DNA from: Bacteroidales bacterium
Lineage (GTDB): Bacteria; Bacteroidota; Bacteroidia; Bacteroidales; UBA10428
Reading direction: 5' to 3'
DNA length: 64,000 nucleotides
NCBI GenBank assembly: GCA_016931575.1
Contig: JAFGEO010000068.1
Location: 36,420-100,419 of the forward strand
The notes beneath the pieces are model-generated. The model did no database searches and was not told where the DNA came from. It saw only the letters and a program-made list of their open reading frames with translations. Of this stretch, positions 16,768 through 25,368 are shown piece after piece (positions within the stretch are counted from its first letter, which is position 1; every line of letters starts with the position of its first letter). The position numbers were made by a program, and so were the translations under genes.

Positions 16768-17856
16768 ATGGAAAATTCTCAGCATCCGAACATACGTTAC
16801 AGCCAGTCCTGGGAAGATGCTGAGTTACTTCTTAAAGCGCTGGAAGTCACCCGCGCAGACCATGTGTTATCCATTACCTCAGGTGGATGTAACACACTTT
16901 CATTATTGGCACAGGAGCCTGAAGAACTTGTTGCTGTCGATATCAACCCGGCGCAGAATTACCTGTTTGAATTAAAACTAGCCGCAGCAAGGATACTATC
17001 CGCTGAAGCAGTGCCCGGTTTTCTGGGAGCAGTTCCCTGTCAGACCAGGTTGGCATATCTAGAACAGCTGAAAGATGAAATTTCACCTGAAGCACGGAAA
17101 TACTGGTTGGCTGAAAAGGTATTGCTGGAAAAGGGAGTGATACATTGTGGCCGGTTTGAGAAATACCTGCAGGTGTTCCGGAGATACCTTCTGCCCCTAA
17201 TACATTCACGAAAGACAGTCCGGGAGTTGCTGCGTATTAAATCCCCTGATAAGCAAAAATACTTCTACGACCGGGTATGGGATTCAAAACGATGGAGAGG
17301 GATGTTTCACGTGTTTTTCAGTAAGGCAGTGATGAAGAAAATAGGCAGAAGCCCTGCAATGTTCCGTTACGCAGAGAACGGAAATATCAGTCGGCATTAC
17401 CTTCAAAAAACAGCTGTTGCTCTAAGTCGGACGCCAGTGTTTCAAAATCCTTACCTCAACTATATTTTATTGGGAAGCTATGGTCAGGATAAGCCTCATT
17501 ACCTTAGAGATGAAGTACTCTCAGCAATTCGGGGATCGGCAACCAGACTGAAAATTGAGACGCAGGACCTTATTCTATTTTTAAAAGCCCAAGCTGATGA
17601 TTCCTTCTCGAAATTCAACCTGTCCGATGTGTTTGAACCCTTGTCGGATGTTCAATCCGGAATGGCATTTCAGGAAATTGTCAGAACCGGTAAAACAGGG
17701 GCACGGGTGATCTTCTGGAATAACCTGGTAATCAGGGATGTTCCGGCTGAGCTGAGGACGAATTTCAGGGAAGAAACCCAACTAAGGGAGCAACTTCTCG
17801 GTGAGGAGAAAATCTTCTTTTATAATGATTTGAAAATATATACATTGCTCAAATGA
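16768..17856 (+). CDS. BtaA-like (DUF3419) 3-amino-3-carboxypropyl transferase
   Basis: The 362-residue protein matches the BtaA/DUF3419 family. It has YSQSWEDAELLLKAL at the N-terminus, the SAM-binding loop LSITSGGCNTLSLLA (35-48) and VAVDINPAQNYLFELK (55-70). BtaA moves the 3-amino-3-carboxypropyl group of SAM onto diacylglycerol, giving diacylglyceryl-homoserine, the first step of betaine lipid synthesis. In BtaA the loop usually reads GDN where this protein has GGCN. No BtaB-type N-methyltransferase is in the cluster, so a betaine lipid is not the obvious product. It overlaps the UbiA-like gene by 4 bp. Confidence 0.85.
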   Translation: MENSQHPNIRYSQSWEDAELLLKALEVTRADHVLSITSGGCNTLSLLAQEPEELVAVDINPAQNYLFELKLAAARILSAEAVPGFLGAVPCQTRLAYLEQLKDEISPEARKYWLAEKVLLEKGVIHCGRFEKYLQVFRRYLLPLIHSRKTVRELLRIKSPDKQKYFYDRVWDSKRWRGMFHVFFSKAVMKKIGRSPAMFRYAENGNISRHYLQKTAVALSRTPVFQNPYLNYILLGSYGQDKPHYLRDEVLSAIRGSATRLKIETQDLILFLKAQADDSFSKFNLSDVFEPLSDVQSGMAFQEIVRTGKTGARVIFWNNLVIRDVPAELRTNFREETQLREQLLGEEKIFFYNDLKIYTLLK

Positions 17857-18731
17857 CGCTGCTAAAACGTTTTTATCAATATCAGGAGGAAAGGTTTCCT
17901 ATAAAGATCCTGGTGTTTACCACAATGGCTGTGGTATTGAGTTCTGCTGCCATCCTGGGCTTCACGGTAAATATCTGGCAGTTACTGGCCAGCTTTTTTG
18001 CCTGCATTTTCTTTCTATACCACATTCGGGTGATAGATGAATCCAGGGATGAGCAGCACGACACAAAGTACCATGCCGACAGACCTGTTCAGCGAGGTCT
18101 GATCCGGATCCGGGAGCTGTTCCTGATCGATATCTTCGCTCTGATACTTTTTAGTGCGATCATGTTAAGCTTCGGAGGGGTTTCGCTTACCTATGGCCTT
18201 GCCCTGCTCCTTTTTAGTTTCATAGCTTGGAAGGACTTTTTCCTGGGCGAAAGGTTGAAGCAACGTTTTCTCCTTTATAATTCAGTGAATATGTTCCAGA
18301 TGGTCCTCCTGCAACTCTTCATCTATGCAGTGCTGACACAAGATTTCTATGTGGATGCAGTAATGTGGATCCACTTGTTGTTTGTGATTTTCAATACCCT
18401 TATCCTGGAATTTGTCAGGAAAATTAAGACCTCGGATGATGAGTCGATAGGGAAAGACACCTACTCCTGGCATCTTGGCTACGCCAGGTCAATCTATTAC
18501 TTTTATGGATTTACCTTTTTAAACCTGCTTACCTTCATATGGATGATGTATACCCTGGCCCCTGATGTCCTGCCTTATGTGCTGATTGCTTTGGGAATCC
18601 AGGCGGTACTGACCTTCGCCACGGTCTGGCACCTTTTCCTGAAAAAGAAAACCAGTGAGCAGTTTTTACTGCTTGCCACGGTCGTGAACTATGTGGGATT
18701 GAACCTGCTGATTTACATTTATAATGCCTGA
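17853..18731 (+). CDS. UbiA-like membrane prenyltransferase
   Basis: The 292-residue protein has about eight transmembrane helices. Two acidic motifs sit where UbiA enzymes bind Mg-diphosphate. The first is D62xxxD66xxxD70 followed by DRPVQRG (76-82), as in DxxxD...RPxxxG. The second is around residues 195-202 (SDDESIGKDTYS). The leading Asn of the canonical NDxxDxxxD is replaced by Arg59. UbiA-superfamily enzymes attach isoprenoid chains to aromatic or other acceptors in the membrane. The gene is translationally coupled on both sides (4 bp and 8 bp overlaps), so its product very likely works with the BtaA-like and dikinase proteins. Confidence 0.75.
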   Translation: MTLLKRFYQYQEERFPIKILVFTTMAVVLSSAAILGFTVNIWQLLASFFACIFFLYHIRVIDESRDEQHDTKYHADRPVQRGLIRIRELFLIDIFALILFSAIMLSFGGVSLTYGLALLLFSFIAWKDFFLGERLKQRFLLYNSVNMFQMVLLQLFIYAVLTQDFYVDAVMWIHLLFVIFNTLILEFVRKIKTSDDESIGKDTYSWHLGYARSIYYFYGFTFLNLLTFIWMMYTLAPDVLPYVLIALGIQAVLTFATVWHLFLKKKTSEQFLLLATVVNYVGLNLLIYIYNA

Positions 18732-21024
18732 CGGAATGGCTGTTCAAGGGAATAAAGGAAAGAATCTGGAACGCATGAAGAATGCTGGCTTTCGTGTCCC
18801 TCCTTTTATTCTGATCGATCGGGATACCACCGAGGCAGAACTTCTAAAAAGGATTCAGGAAGAACTGCCGGGGCAGCGTCTTTTTGCGGTTCGCTCATCA
18901 TGCGCCGGGGAGGACGAGATAAACCGGTCATCAGCGGGGAAGTATTATTCTCAGATCGGTGTCCGTAAGGAAGCCCTCTCGGAGGAGATTCAAAAGGTCC
19001 TTGCATCCTACCAGGGGGCAGCCGGGGATGTTATCGTCCAGCAGTTTATCCCTTCTGCAAAATCCGGGGTGCTCTTCACCAATGACGGGAATGGTAACAT
19101 CCTGGTCAATGCCAACAGGGGTTTGTGTAAACAGGTTGTGGAGGGGCATCCCTGCGATGAATATTGCCTCGACCGGGCAGGGAAAATCATGTCCCGGCAG
19201 ATACCTTTTGCCAAGGAATACCTGGTTTTTTCAAAAGGAAGAATGATCCGGCGACAAACAGCCAAAGCCAGTTTATCCCCTGGCGAACTTCGCCGGCTTT
19301 GTCGAATGTCAGAAAAACTTGAGAAGGTTTTTGGTAGTCCCCAGGATGCCGAATGGTGTTTTTTCAGATCCAGGCTCTATCTTCTGCAGGCACGCCCAAT
19401 AACGCGTCCTCTTCCAAAGGCTTCAGAACGTGTACACTATGATAGTGCGAACATAGCTGAAAGCTACTCCGGCATTGTGCTCCCGCTTACCCTTTCATTC
19501 GCAAAACACATTTACGGGAGGGTATACATGAACCTGCTTCATGCTTCGGGGGTACGAATGAAAAAACTTTTAAGGCACCGGGAGATCTTTGACAACATGG
19601 TAGCCTGGCACTACGGGAGGCTTTATTACAACATGAACAGCTGGTACAGAATGATGGCCTTTATTCCCGGATATCAGCGCAATAAGGTAAACCTGGAGAA
19701 TATGATCACCAGCAACATCCGGGTAGATGTGGAGCGGGATATCCTGCCGCCTTTCTGGTTTAACATCGGTTATCCCTTGCTGGTGATGTTGAAACTTGCA
19801 TATTTTAATTTCAGTCAGCATAGCTTCCGCAGGCTGGTACTGGGGTATATTTCAGATTTCCGTCAGAAGGATCCTGAGACGCTTGACCTGAATGATTGTG
19901 AGGCCCTTTTCACAGAATTTGATACCCGGCTGATCAGTCGCTGGCATGTTCCTGTCGAGAATGATTTTATGGTGATGACATTCTTCGGGCTCCTCCGGAA
20001 AAGTCTGACAAGCGAAGAGGAGCTGCATCTGGCATTAAGGTTTAAAAGTAAAACCAGCGAGCAGATAGAAAAGATCAGGGAACTCTGTTTATTCATGACC
20101 ACGATACCCGGAGTGAGAGACTCGCTTTCCTCCGGAGACAGGGAGAAATTTTCCCGGATCCTTACCTCCGATCCATTGATCAGCCAAAAGCTGGAAGAAT
20201 ATTTTCTCGAATACGGAGGCAGGTATGCCAACGAACTGAAACTGGAATCAAAAGATATTGAGGAAGACCATTCAGGATTATTTGAACTGCTGCGATTATA
20301 CTTTCACAATCCGGCAGAAAAGGAAAGCAGGGTAAAGGAGGAAGAGCCCTTAAAACTGTCTGTCTTTCAACGCTTTTTAATTAACCGATTCAGGAAATAT
20401 GCCAGCGCCCGTGAAGAAATGCGGCTGCTCCGTTCGAATGGTTTTTCCATGATGCGGAAACTGATGAACAGGGTGGGATTGCTGTTGGCTGAGGCGGGAC
20501 GGATCGAATTGGCCGATGATGTCTATTACCTTCGGCTGGAAGAACTCTTCACGGAACGTACAGATTATAAAGATCTTATTCAGAAGCGGAAGGGGCAGTA
20601 TGATGAATTTCGGCAGATCACTCCGCCCATACACTTTTCACTTGCTGAAGGGGAGGAACCTCCGGCAGGGGGAAAGGTTGAGAAAGCCGGCGCCACTATA
20701 CAGGGAAAGGCATGCAGTAAGGGCAAAATTACAGGTCGGGTAAGGGTATTCAATGAATTTTCATTTCCCGGGACCATTGATTTTGAGATTGTGGTTGCCA
20801 GGCATACCGATCCGGGATGGACACCCCTTCTGGGGATTGCCAAAGGGCTGATTGTTGAGCATGGAGGGATCCTGTCACATGCAGCCATCGTATCAAGAGA
20901 GCTGAATCTGCCAACAGTAATTGGAATTCCGAATATCACGAAGCAACTAAAAACAGGTATGCTCGTTGAACTGGATGGGAATTCAGGATGTATAAAAATT
21001 TTGAATGAAGATCATAAGAGGTAA
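18724..21024 (+). CDS. PEP-synthase-like phosphohistidine dikinase lacking the PEP domain
   Basis: The 766-residue protein has an N-terminal ATP-grasp (PPDK_N) domain of about 230 residues (GNKGKNLERMKNAGFRVPP, FAVRSSCAGEDE, YLLQARPITRPLP) and a long helical middle. It ends with a phosphohistidine swivel domain (HGGILSHAAIVSREL, catalytic His719; LPTVIGIPNI). The C-terminal TIM-barrel that binds PEP/pyruvate in real PEP synthases is missing. This is the layout of rifampin phosphotransferase, which passes the ATP beta-phosphate to an alcohol. I infer phosphorylation of a pathway alcohol. The start overlaps the UbiA-like gene by 8 bp, and the end overlaps the GNAT gene by 20 bp. Confidence 0.85.
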   Translation: MPDGMAVQGNKGKNLERMKNAGFRVPPFILIDRDTTEAELLKRIQEELPGQRLFAVRSSCAGEDEINRSSAGKYYSQIGVRKEALSEEIQKVLASYQGAAGDVIVQQFIPSAKSGVLFTNDGNGNILVNANRGLCKQVVEGHPCDEYCLDRAGKIMSRQIPFAKEYLVFSKGRMIRRQTAKASLSPGELRRLCRMSEKLEKVFGSPQDAEWCFFRSRLYLLQARPITRPLPKASERVHYDSANIAESYSGIVLPLTLSFAKHIYGRVYMNLLHASGVRMKKLLRHREIFDNMVAWHYGRLYYNMNSWYRMMAFIPGYQRNKVNLENMITSNIRVDVERDILPPFWFNIGYPLLVMLKLAYFNFSQHSFRRLVLGYISDFRQKDPETLDLNDCEALFTEFDTRLISRWHVPVENDFMVMTFFGLLRKSLTSEEELHLALRFKSKTSEQIEKIRELCLFMTTIPGVRDSLSSGDREKFSRILTSDPLISQKLEEYFLEYGGRYANELKLESKDIEEDHSGLFELLRLYFHNPAEKESRVKEEEPLKLSVFQRFLINRFRKYASAREEMRLLRSNGFSMMRKLMNRVGLLLAEAGRIELADDVYYLRLEELFTERTDYKDLIQKRKGQYDEFRQITPPIHFSLAEGEEPPAGGKVEKAGATIQGKACSKGKITGRVRVFNEFSFPGTIDFEIVVARHTDPGWTPLLGIAKGLIVEHGGILSHAAIVSRELNLPTVIGIPNITKQLKTGMLVELDGNSGCIKILNEDHKR

Positions 21025-22012
21025 CTATAAGCACTTGAATGAGGCAAAGTCCTACTTTGCCTTGCTGAAAGAACTCTATGGGAGTAGCAATGGCTATGAC
21101 TATTATTCAGGGGATCTGAGAAATGCCCTGCAACATTGCCTGACCCATCCTGAACAGGAACATCAGTATATTGCCATCCAGGAAGAACAAACCCTGATGG
21201 CCCATGCAATCCTGATCAGAGATGACCGGCTTCCTGAGGGAGAGATATTCTTTGGATTTTTTGAATGTCGCAGCGAGGGGACCTTCTTTGAGAGTCTGTG
21301 GAGCGAAATGATGGCAGTGGCCGCTTCAATGGGTGCCAGGCTTATGAGAGGGCCTGTCAATGGTTCCATATGGCATGCCTATCGCGTGGTAAGCTACAGT
21401 GACCCGGGATTCCCGGTATTCAATTCGGAACCTGTTACTCAGCAGTGGTATTACCGGGCACTGAAGGAGAAGTCCCCGGTGGAGGAGAGCACCTACTATT
21501 CCGGGTCCAGAAAAAATTACGGCTTCATCATCCTGCATACCGCAGCCTCCTATCAGATGGCCTTAGCCGAGGGGCTGGAAATCGTCATCCCCGAAAAAAT
21601 CAATACCGGAATTATGGGGCAGATCTATAGTCTTTCCCGTGCAACTTTTCTGTCGAGTTGGGCTTATACAGAACTTAGCCTGGAGGAGTTTATCCGGCTT
21701 TACTCTGATGACAAAATCGACAAACATATCGGGAAGGTCTGTCTCCTGATGAAGGGAGATAGGCTGGTTGGATTCTGCACAACCGTGAAGGACCATGGCA
21801 GAATGATCATCAAAACCATTGCAGTACATTCCGAATACCGGGAAAAAGGGTACGGGAATGCCCTGGTGCATAAAGTACATGCTGATGCTGAAAAGGAGGG
21901 GGTCAGCGAAATCATCTATGCCCTGATACGATCGGGGAATAAGGTTTCTAATTTCCCACAGGATCAGGCAACGATCTTCCGGGAATATGCGGGTTTCAGT
22001 TTTAGAATTTAG
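21005..22012 (+). CDS. Two-lobed GNAT-family acyltransferase
   Basis: The C-terminal half of this 335-residue protein is a standard GNAT domain (IKTIAVHSEYREKGYGNALV, with the acyl-CoA loop REKGYGN). The N-terminal half has FFGFFECRSEG and LMRGPVNGSIWHAYRVV, recalling the two-lobed YghO-type GNATs with an RGP-N signature. In this operon it could acylate the free amine left by a BtaA-type reaction (inference). The start codon lies inside the dikinase gene, a 20-bp overlap, and the next gene begins 6 bp after its stop. Confidence 0.75.
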   Translation: MKIIRGNYKHLNEAKSYFALLKELYGSSNGYDYYSGDLRNALQHCLTHPEQEHQYIAIQEEQTLMAHAILIRDDRLPEGEIFFGFFECRSEGTFFESLWSEMMAVAASMGARLMRGPVNGSIWHAYRVVSYSDPGFPVFNSEPVTQQWYYRALKEKSPVEESTYYSGSRKNYGFIILHTAASYQMALAEGLEIVIPEKINTGIMGQIYSLSRATFLSSWAYTELSLEEFIRLYSDDKIDKHIGKVCLLMKGDRLVGFCTTVKDHGRMIIKTIAVHSEYREKGYGNALVHKVHADAEKEGVSEIIYALIRSGNKVSNFPQDQATIFREYAGFSFRI

Positions 22013-22018
22013 CAGCCT

Positions 22019-22648
22019 ATGATGTTTACATTGATTTTTGCCCTTCTGTTTTCAGGCATGTTTTTCTTGCTGGATATTCTACAGAAGAAGGTTTTTACAG
22101 GCAGAGCCTGGTCCAGGAAGGCTACCCATGTGCTCTCCGGGCTGCTGGTCATTCCGATGCCCGAATACCTGGGTCGCGGTCAGATCATCTTTCTTGCTGG
22201 TTGCTTTTTACTCCTGCTCCTGGTTTCCCGGTGGAAGCAGATACTGAGTATCCATGAGGTGGATCGTTTTACCATCGGAGAGATTCTCTATCCGATCAGC
22301 ATCGGGATCCTCGCTCTGATGTGCCTTCCCGAAGATCCTGCAGCTTTTAGAGTCAGCACACTCCTGCTGGCATTTTCCGATGGATTTGCCGGGATCTTTG
22401 GAGAGCTGCTCAACTTTAAACCGATCAAACTGGGGAAGAATACCAAGAGTATTGGAGGTTCACTGACCTTTCTGTTGACATCCCTGGGCATCCTGCTGAT
22501 CTTCCATGGATTCTCAGTAGATACCATAGTACTCTATAGTGCTGTTGCCATTGGGCTCACACTCCTTGAATTTTTTATGATCTATGGTTTTGACAACCTG
22601 ACAGTACCAGTAGCTTCAGCGCTTGTTGAACTCTATTTACTTGGTTGA
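22019..22648 (+). CDS. CTP-dependent phytol/dolichol kinase-like membrane protein
   Basis: The 209-residue protein with about six or seven transmembrane helices carries the marks of the VTE5/SEC59/phosphatidate cytidylyltransferase-like superfamily: RKATHVLSGLL (33-43), LLAFSDGFAGIFGE, KNTKSIGGSLTF and YGFDNLTVPVASALVE. Such enzymes use CTP to phosphorylate prenyl alcohols such as phytol or dolichol. A kinase for a prenol next to a UbiA-like transferase fits a salvage or activation step that makes a prenyl (di)phosphate donor. It is the last gene of the seven-gene run; the WYL regulator starts 43 bp later. Confidence 0.75.
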   Translation: MMFTLIFALLFSGMFFLLDILQKKVFTGRAWSRKATHVLSGLLVIPMPEYLGRGQIIFLAGCFLLLLLVSRWKQILSIHEVDRFTIGEILYPISIGILALMCLPEDPAAFRVSTLLLAFSDGFAGIFGELLNFKPIKLGKNTKSIGGSLTFLLTSLGILLIFHGFSVDTIVLYSAVAIGLTLLEFFMIYGFDNLTVPVASALVELYLLG

Positions 22649-22691
22649 AAACGCAATTTTCTTCAACTTAGCCACTCAAACCTGCATCCCT

Positions 22692-23645
22692 ATGAACCGA
22701 ATTGATCGACTCACAGCAATCCTGATACAGCTGCAGACCAAGAGGTGGGTGACTTCCGGAGAAATTGCCGATCGCTATGATATCAGTATACGTACCGTTT
22801 ACCGCGACCTCCGTGCCCTTGAAGAGGCAGGGGTTCCCATTGGTGCCGAAGCGGGGAAGGGCTATTTCATTGTAGATGGTTACCATCTTCCTCCCGTAAT
22901 GTTCACCCGGGAAGAGGCTGGTGCCATGGTGCTTGCCGGCAAGCTGATCGAGAAGTTGACAGATCAGTCTTTGCAGCATGCCTATTCACTTGCTATCGAT
23001 AAAATTAAATCGGTACTGCCAGAGGAGGATAAAGAATCCCTGGTGGGACTCAATGAGCAGATCAAAGTGTTTTATGCACGTCAGACCCCTGAAAATAATT
23101 ATCCGGATAATTTCCTTTCCCTGACACAGAAAGCCCTCAGCGATTCAAAATGTTTGCAGATCGACTATCACGCCAGCTACAGCCAGGAAAAGACCAAAGG
23201 TCGCATTGTGGATCCACTCGGACTCGTTTTCTATGCGAATACCTGGCACCTGATTGCCTTCTGTAAACTACGGCAGGAAATGCGCGATTTCAGGCTTGAC
23301 AGGGTTATGGATATGAAGATTATGAGTGAATGTGCGAGCCCCAAACACCCTGATGAGCTCAAACGATACTTCGAGGATCTATGGCAGACCGTTGATCTTT
23401 CTGAAGCAAAGGTCTGGTTTCACAGGGATGTAATTCCCGTTGTGAATGCTTCCCGGTATTATTTCGGATACATTGATGAAGAGCTCGAAGCGGATGGAGT
23501 GATTATGAGTTTTGCTGTGACCGATCATCACCATATCGGGAGCTGGTTGCTTTCCTTTGCCGGACAGTGTAAGGTTGTCTCACCTCCGGAACTTCAAGAA
23601 GAAATTCTCTCCTCGGTCAGGGAACTGGCAAAAGTTTACCTGTAA
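22692..23645 (+). CDS. HTH/WYL-domain transcriptional regulator (YafY type)
   Basis: The 317-residue protein starts at the ATG at 22692, matching the family start (MNRIDRLTAILIQLQTKRWV). The N-terminal winged helix (VTSGEIADRYDISIRTVYRD) is followed by a WYL sensor domain (about 140-215; GLVFYANTWHLIAFC) and a WCX-like C-terminus. WYL proteins bind nucleotides or other small ligands and act as repressors or activators. It lies 43 bp behind the putative lipid operon on the same strand and just before a GyrI-like ligand-binding protein, so it may control either. A TTG-initiated longer frame from 22623 overlaps the kinase gene but lacks family support. Confidence 0.88.
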   Translation: MNRIDRLTAILIQLQTKRWVTSGEIADRYDISIRTVYRDLRALEEAGVPIGAEAGKGYFIVDGYHLPPVMFTREEAGAMVLAGKLIEKLTDQSLQHAYSLAIDKIKSVLPEEDKESLVGLNEQIKVFYARQTPENNYPDNFLSLTQKALSDSKCLQIDYHASYSQEKTKGRIVDPLGLVFYANTWHLIAFCKLRQEMRDFRLDRVMDMKIMSECASPKHPDELKRYFEDLWQTVDLSEAKVWFHRDVIPVVNASRYYFGYIDEELEADGVIMSFAVTDHHHIGSWLLSFAGQCKVVSPPELQEEILSSVRELAKVYL

Positions 23646-23684
23646 TTTTTTTCATACTGACATAGGGCTGTCACATGCCTGCTG

Positions 23685-23692
23685 TAGGTTTG
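23685..23692 (+). promoter_or_regulatory. -7 element TAGGTTTG for the GyrI-like gene
   Basis: This exact TAnnTTTG match lies 30 bases before the ATG at 23723 and inside the longer frame from 23675, which argues for the downstream start. The -33 box is not clear. Confidence 0.45.
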
Positions 23693-23722
23693 TTTTCATG
23701 TTTAACGAAAAAATCTTTTATC

Positions 23723-24172
23723 ATGGAAATTAAAAACCTTCCAAACACCTATGCCTACTACAGGAAAATTGAAACCAATATGCAAGAACTGGCGAAGTTT
23801 GTGGGCAGTGTACCGTCACAACTCCTTGAAGATGCCTCTCGTAAGGGGTATAAAATCGCAGGTCCCCAGTTTTGGAATTACACAGGTATGGATAATAATC
23901 CAGACACCATATTTCAGCTCGAAATTGCCATTCCGATTGTGGTTGCTGAGGATAAGGTAGCAGAACATGTGGCTTCTATTCCTGGTTTTCAGTGTGCTTC
24001 CCTGATGGTTAAAGGTCCGTGGTCAAATCTTGCAGAATCTTATGAGCAGCTTATTGCTGAAATGGCGCAACAGGGCATGCAACCCGGTCTTCAATGCCGG
24101 GAAGTATATCATGAGGTTGACTTTACAAATCCTGAAAACAATGTAACAGAGATTCTCATGAGCATTAATTAA
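23723..24172 (+). CDS. GyrI-like small-molecule-binding protein
   Basis: The 149-residue protein begins with MEIKNLPNTYAYYRKI and shows the alpha/beta pattern of GyrI-like/AraC effector-binding domains (AGPQFWNYTGMD, FQLEIAIPIVV, CASLMVKGPWSNLAESYEQL, EVYHEVDF). Free-standing members bind hydrophobic ligands or hydrolyse some cyclopropanoid toxins. There is no DNA-binding domain. It follows the WYL regulator and may supply ligand sensing or detoxification (inference). The start is set by the promoter element at 23685. Confidence 0.78.
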   Translation: MEIKNLPNTYAYYRKIETNMQELAKFVGSVPSQLLEDASRKGYKIAGPQFWNYTGMDNNPDTIFQLEIAIPIVVAEDKVAEHVASIPGFQCASLMVKGPWSNLAESYEQLIAEMAQQGMQPGLQCREVYHEVDFTNPENNVTEILMSIN

Positions 24173-24197
24173 CCTGTCACATATAAAGATTATTTAC

Positions 24198-24563
24198 ATG
24201 GAAAATCCAGGACGGAATACAATGGACGTCATAGGCTACTGCGGACTCTTTTGCGGGAATTGTAAGCGGTTTAAAAACGGGAAGTGTATTGGGTGTCTTG
24301 AAAGTGAGAAGCTCAGCTGGTGCAAAATTCGTACCTGTTGCCAGGGGAAAGAGCTGGCACATTGTGCCCGGTGTGAAGAATTCCCGGATCCGAGAAAATG
24401 CTCTGTCTATCATAGTATGATCTCGAGGGTAATTGAGTTTTTCTCAGGAACCGATCGCTCAGTATGCATTGCCTGTATCCGCGATCAGGGAGAAGATGCA
24501 TTTCGCTCTATGATGCGTGAGAAAGGAACAATGAGTCTCTCAAAAAAAGAACGAAAGAAGTAA
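24198..24563 (+). CDS. DUF3795-like cysteine-rich zinc-ribbon protein
   Basis: This 121-residue cytosolic protein has many cysteines in CxxC pairs (YCGLFCGNCKRF, KCIGCLE, TCCQGK, HCARCEEFPDPRKC, CIACI), typical of DUF3795 proteins. It probably binds zinc or an iron-sulfur cluster; the function is unknown. An alternative ATG at 24222 (MDVIGYCG) is equally close to the family start. It lies 25 bp after the GyrI-like gene and 52 bp before the ZIP transporter, so these three may share a transcript. Confidence 0.75.
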   Translation: MENPGRNTMDVIGYCGLFCGNCKRFKNGKCIGCLESEKLSWCKIRTCCQGKELAHCARCEEFPDPRKCSVYHSMISRVIEFFSGTDRSVCIACIRDQGEDAFRSMMREKGTMSLSKKERKK

Positions 24564-24615
24564 AACAAGCCGGACATACATTTTCGATTATCTTTACCCT
24601 TTCAAAGATGATACT

Positions 24616-25368
24616 ATGAAGATCTGGTTGCTTACCCTGCTCAGTGTTTTAATTGTCAGTCTGATTTCTCTGATAGGCATTATCTTTCTTGCTATCAAGA
24701 AGGACCTGCTAAAAAGACTTCAGCTGGTGTTGGTTGCACTTGCAACCGGCGGACTATTGGGCGGGGCATTCTTTCATTTACTTCCGGAAGCATTTGAATC
24801 CTTCAATAATTCTATGCTTGCCTCCCTCATGCTGACACTCGGTTTCCTTCTCTTTTTTATCCTGGAGAGGTTTTTACACTGGCATCACAACCATACTTCC
24901 GGGATCTCTGAAAATGCGATTAAGCCTTTCGGGACCGTTAACCTGGTAGCGGACATGTTTCACAACTTCCTGGATGGGTTGCTGATCGCAGCAGCATTCA
25001 CCTATTCCACCGAGATTGGTCTGGCAACCACCCTGGCTGTATTTTTTCACGAACTCCCACAGGAGATTGGTGATTTCGGGGTTCTTATCCATGCTGGTTT
25101 TTCCCGGAAGAAGGCCCTGATATTTAATTTTCTTTCTGCCTGTACAGCTTTTCTGGGAGCCATTATGGTTTTGGTATTGGGAAATAACGTGGCCAACATA
25201 GAAAAGTATATCCTTTCTTTTTCTGCAGGTGGGTTTATCTATCTTGCTGCCGCAGACCTTATCCCCGAATTGCACAACGAGAAAACTCCGAGCCGTTCCC
25301 TGGTACAGTTTATTGCCTTATTGACAGGTCTGGGGCTTTTATTCGGTCTTTCCCTGATTTTGGAGTAG
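24616..25368 (+). CDS. ZIP-family divalent metal transporter
   Basis: The 250-residue protein has about eight transmembrane helices. The metal-site helices are clear: NLVADMFHNFLDGLLIAAAF in helix 4 (His116, Asn117) and FFHELPQEIGDFG in helix 5 (His145, Glu146, Glu150). A His-rich loop (LHWHHNHTSG, 88-96) lies in the usual place between helices 3 and 4. ZIP proteins let Zn2+ (or Fe2+/Mn2+) into the cytoplasm. The cysteine-rich DUF3795 protein just upstream could be a zinc-linked partner, but that is only suggested by position. Confidence 0.93.
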   Translation: MKIWLLTLLSVLIVSLISLIGIIFLAIKKDLLKRLQLVLVALATGGLLGGAFFHLLPEAFESFNNSMLASLMLTLGFLLFFILERFLHWHHNHTSGISENAIKPFGTVNLVADMFHNFLDGLLIAAAFTYSTEIGLATTLAVFFHELPQEIGDFGVLIHAGFSRKKALIFNFLSACTAFLGAIMVLVLGNNVANIEKYILSFSAGGFIYLAAADLIPELHNEKTPSRSLVQFIALLTGLGLLFGLSLILE

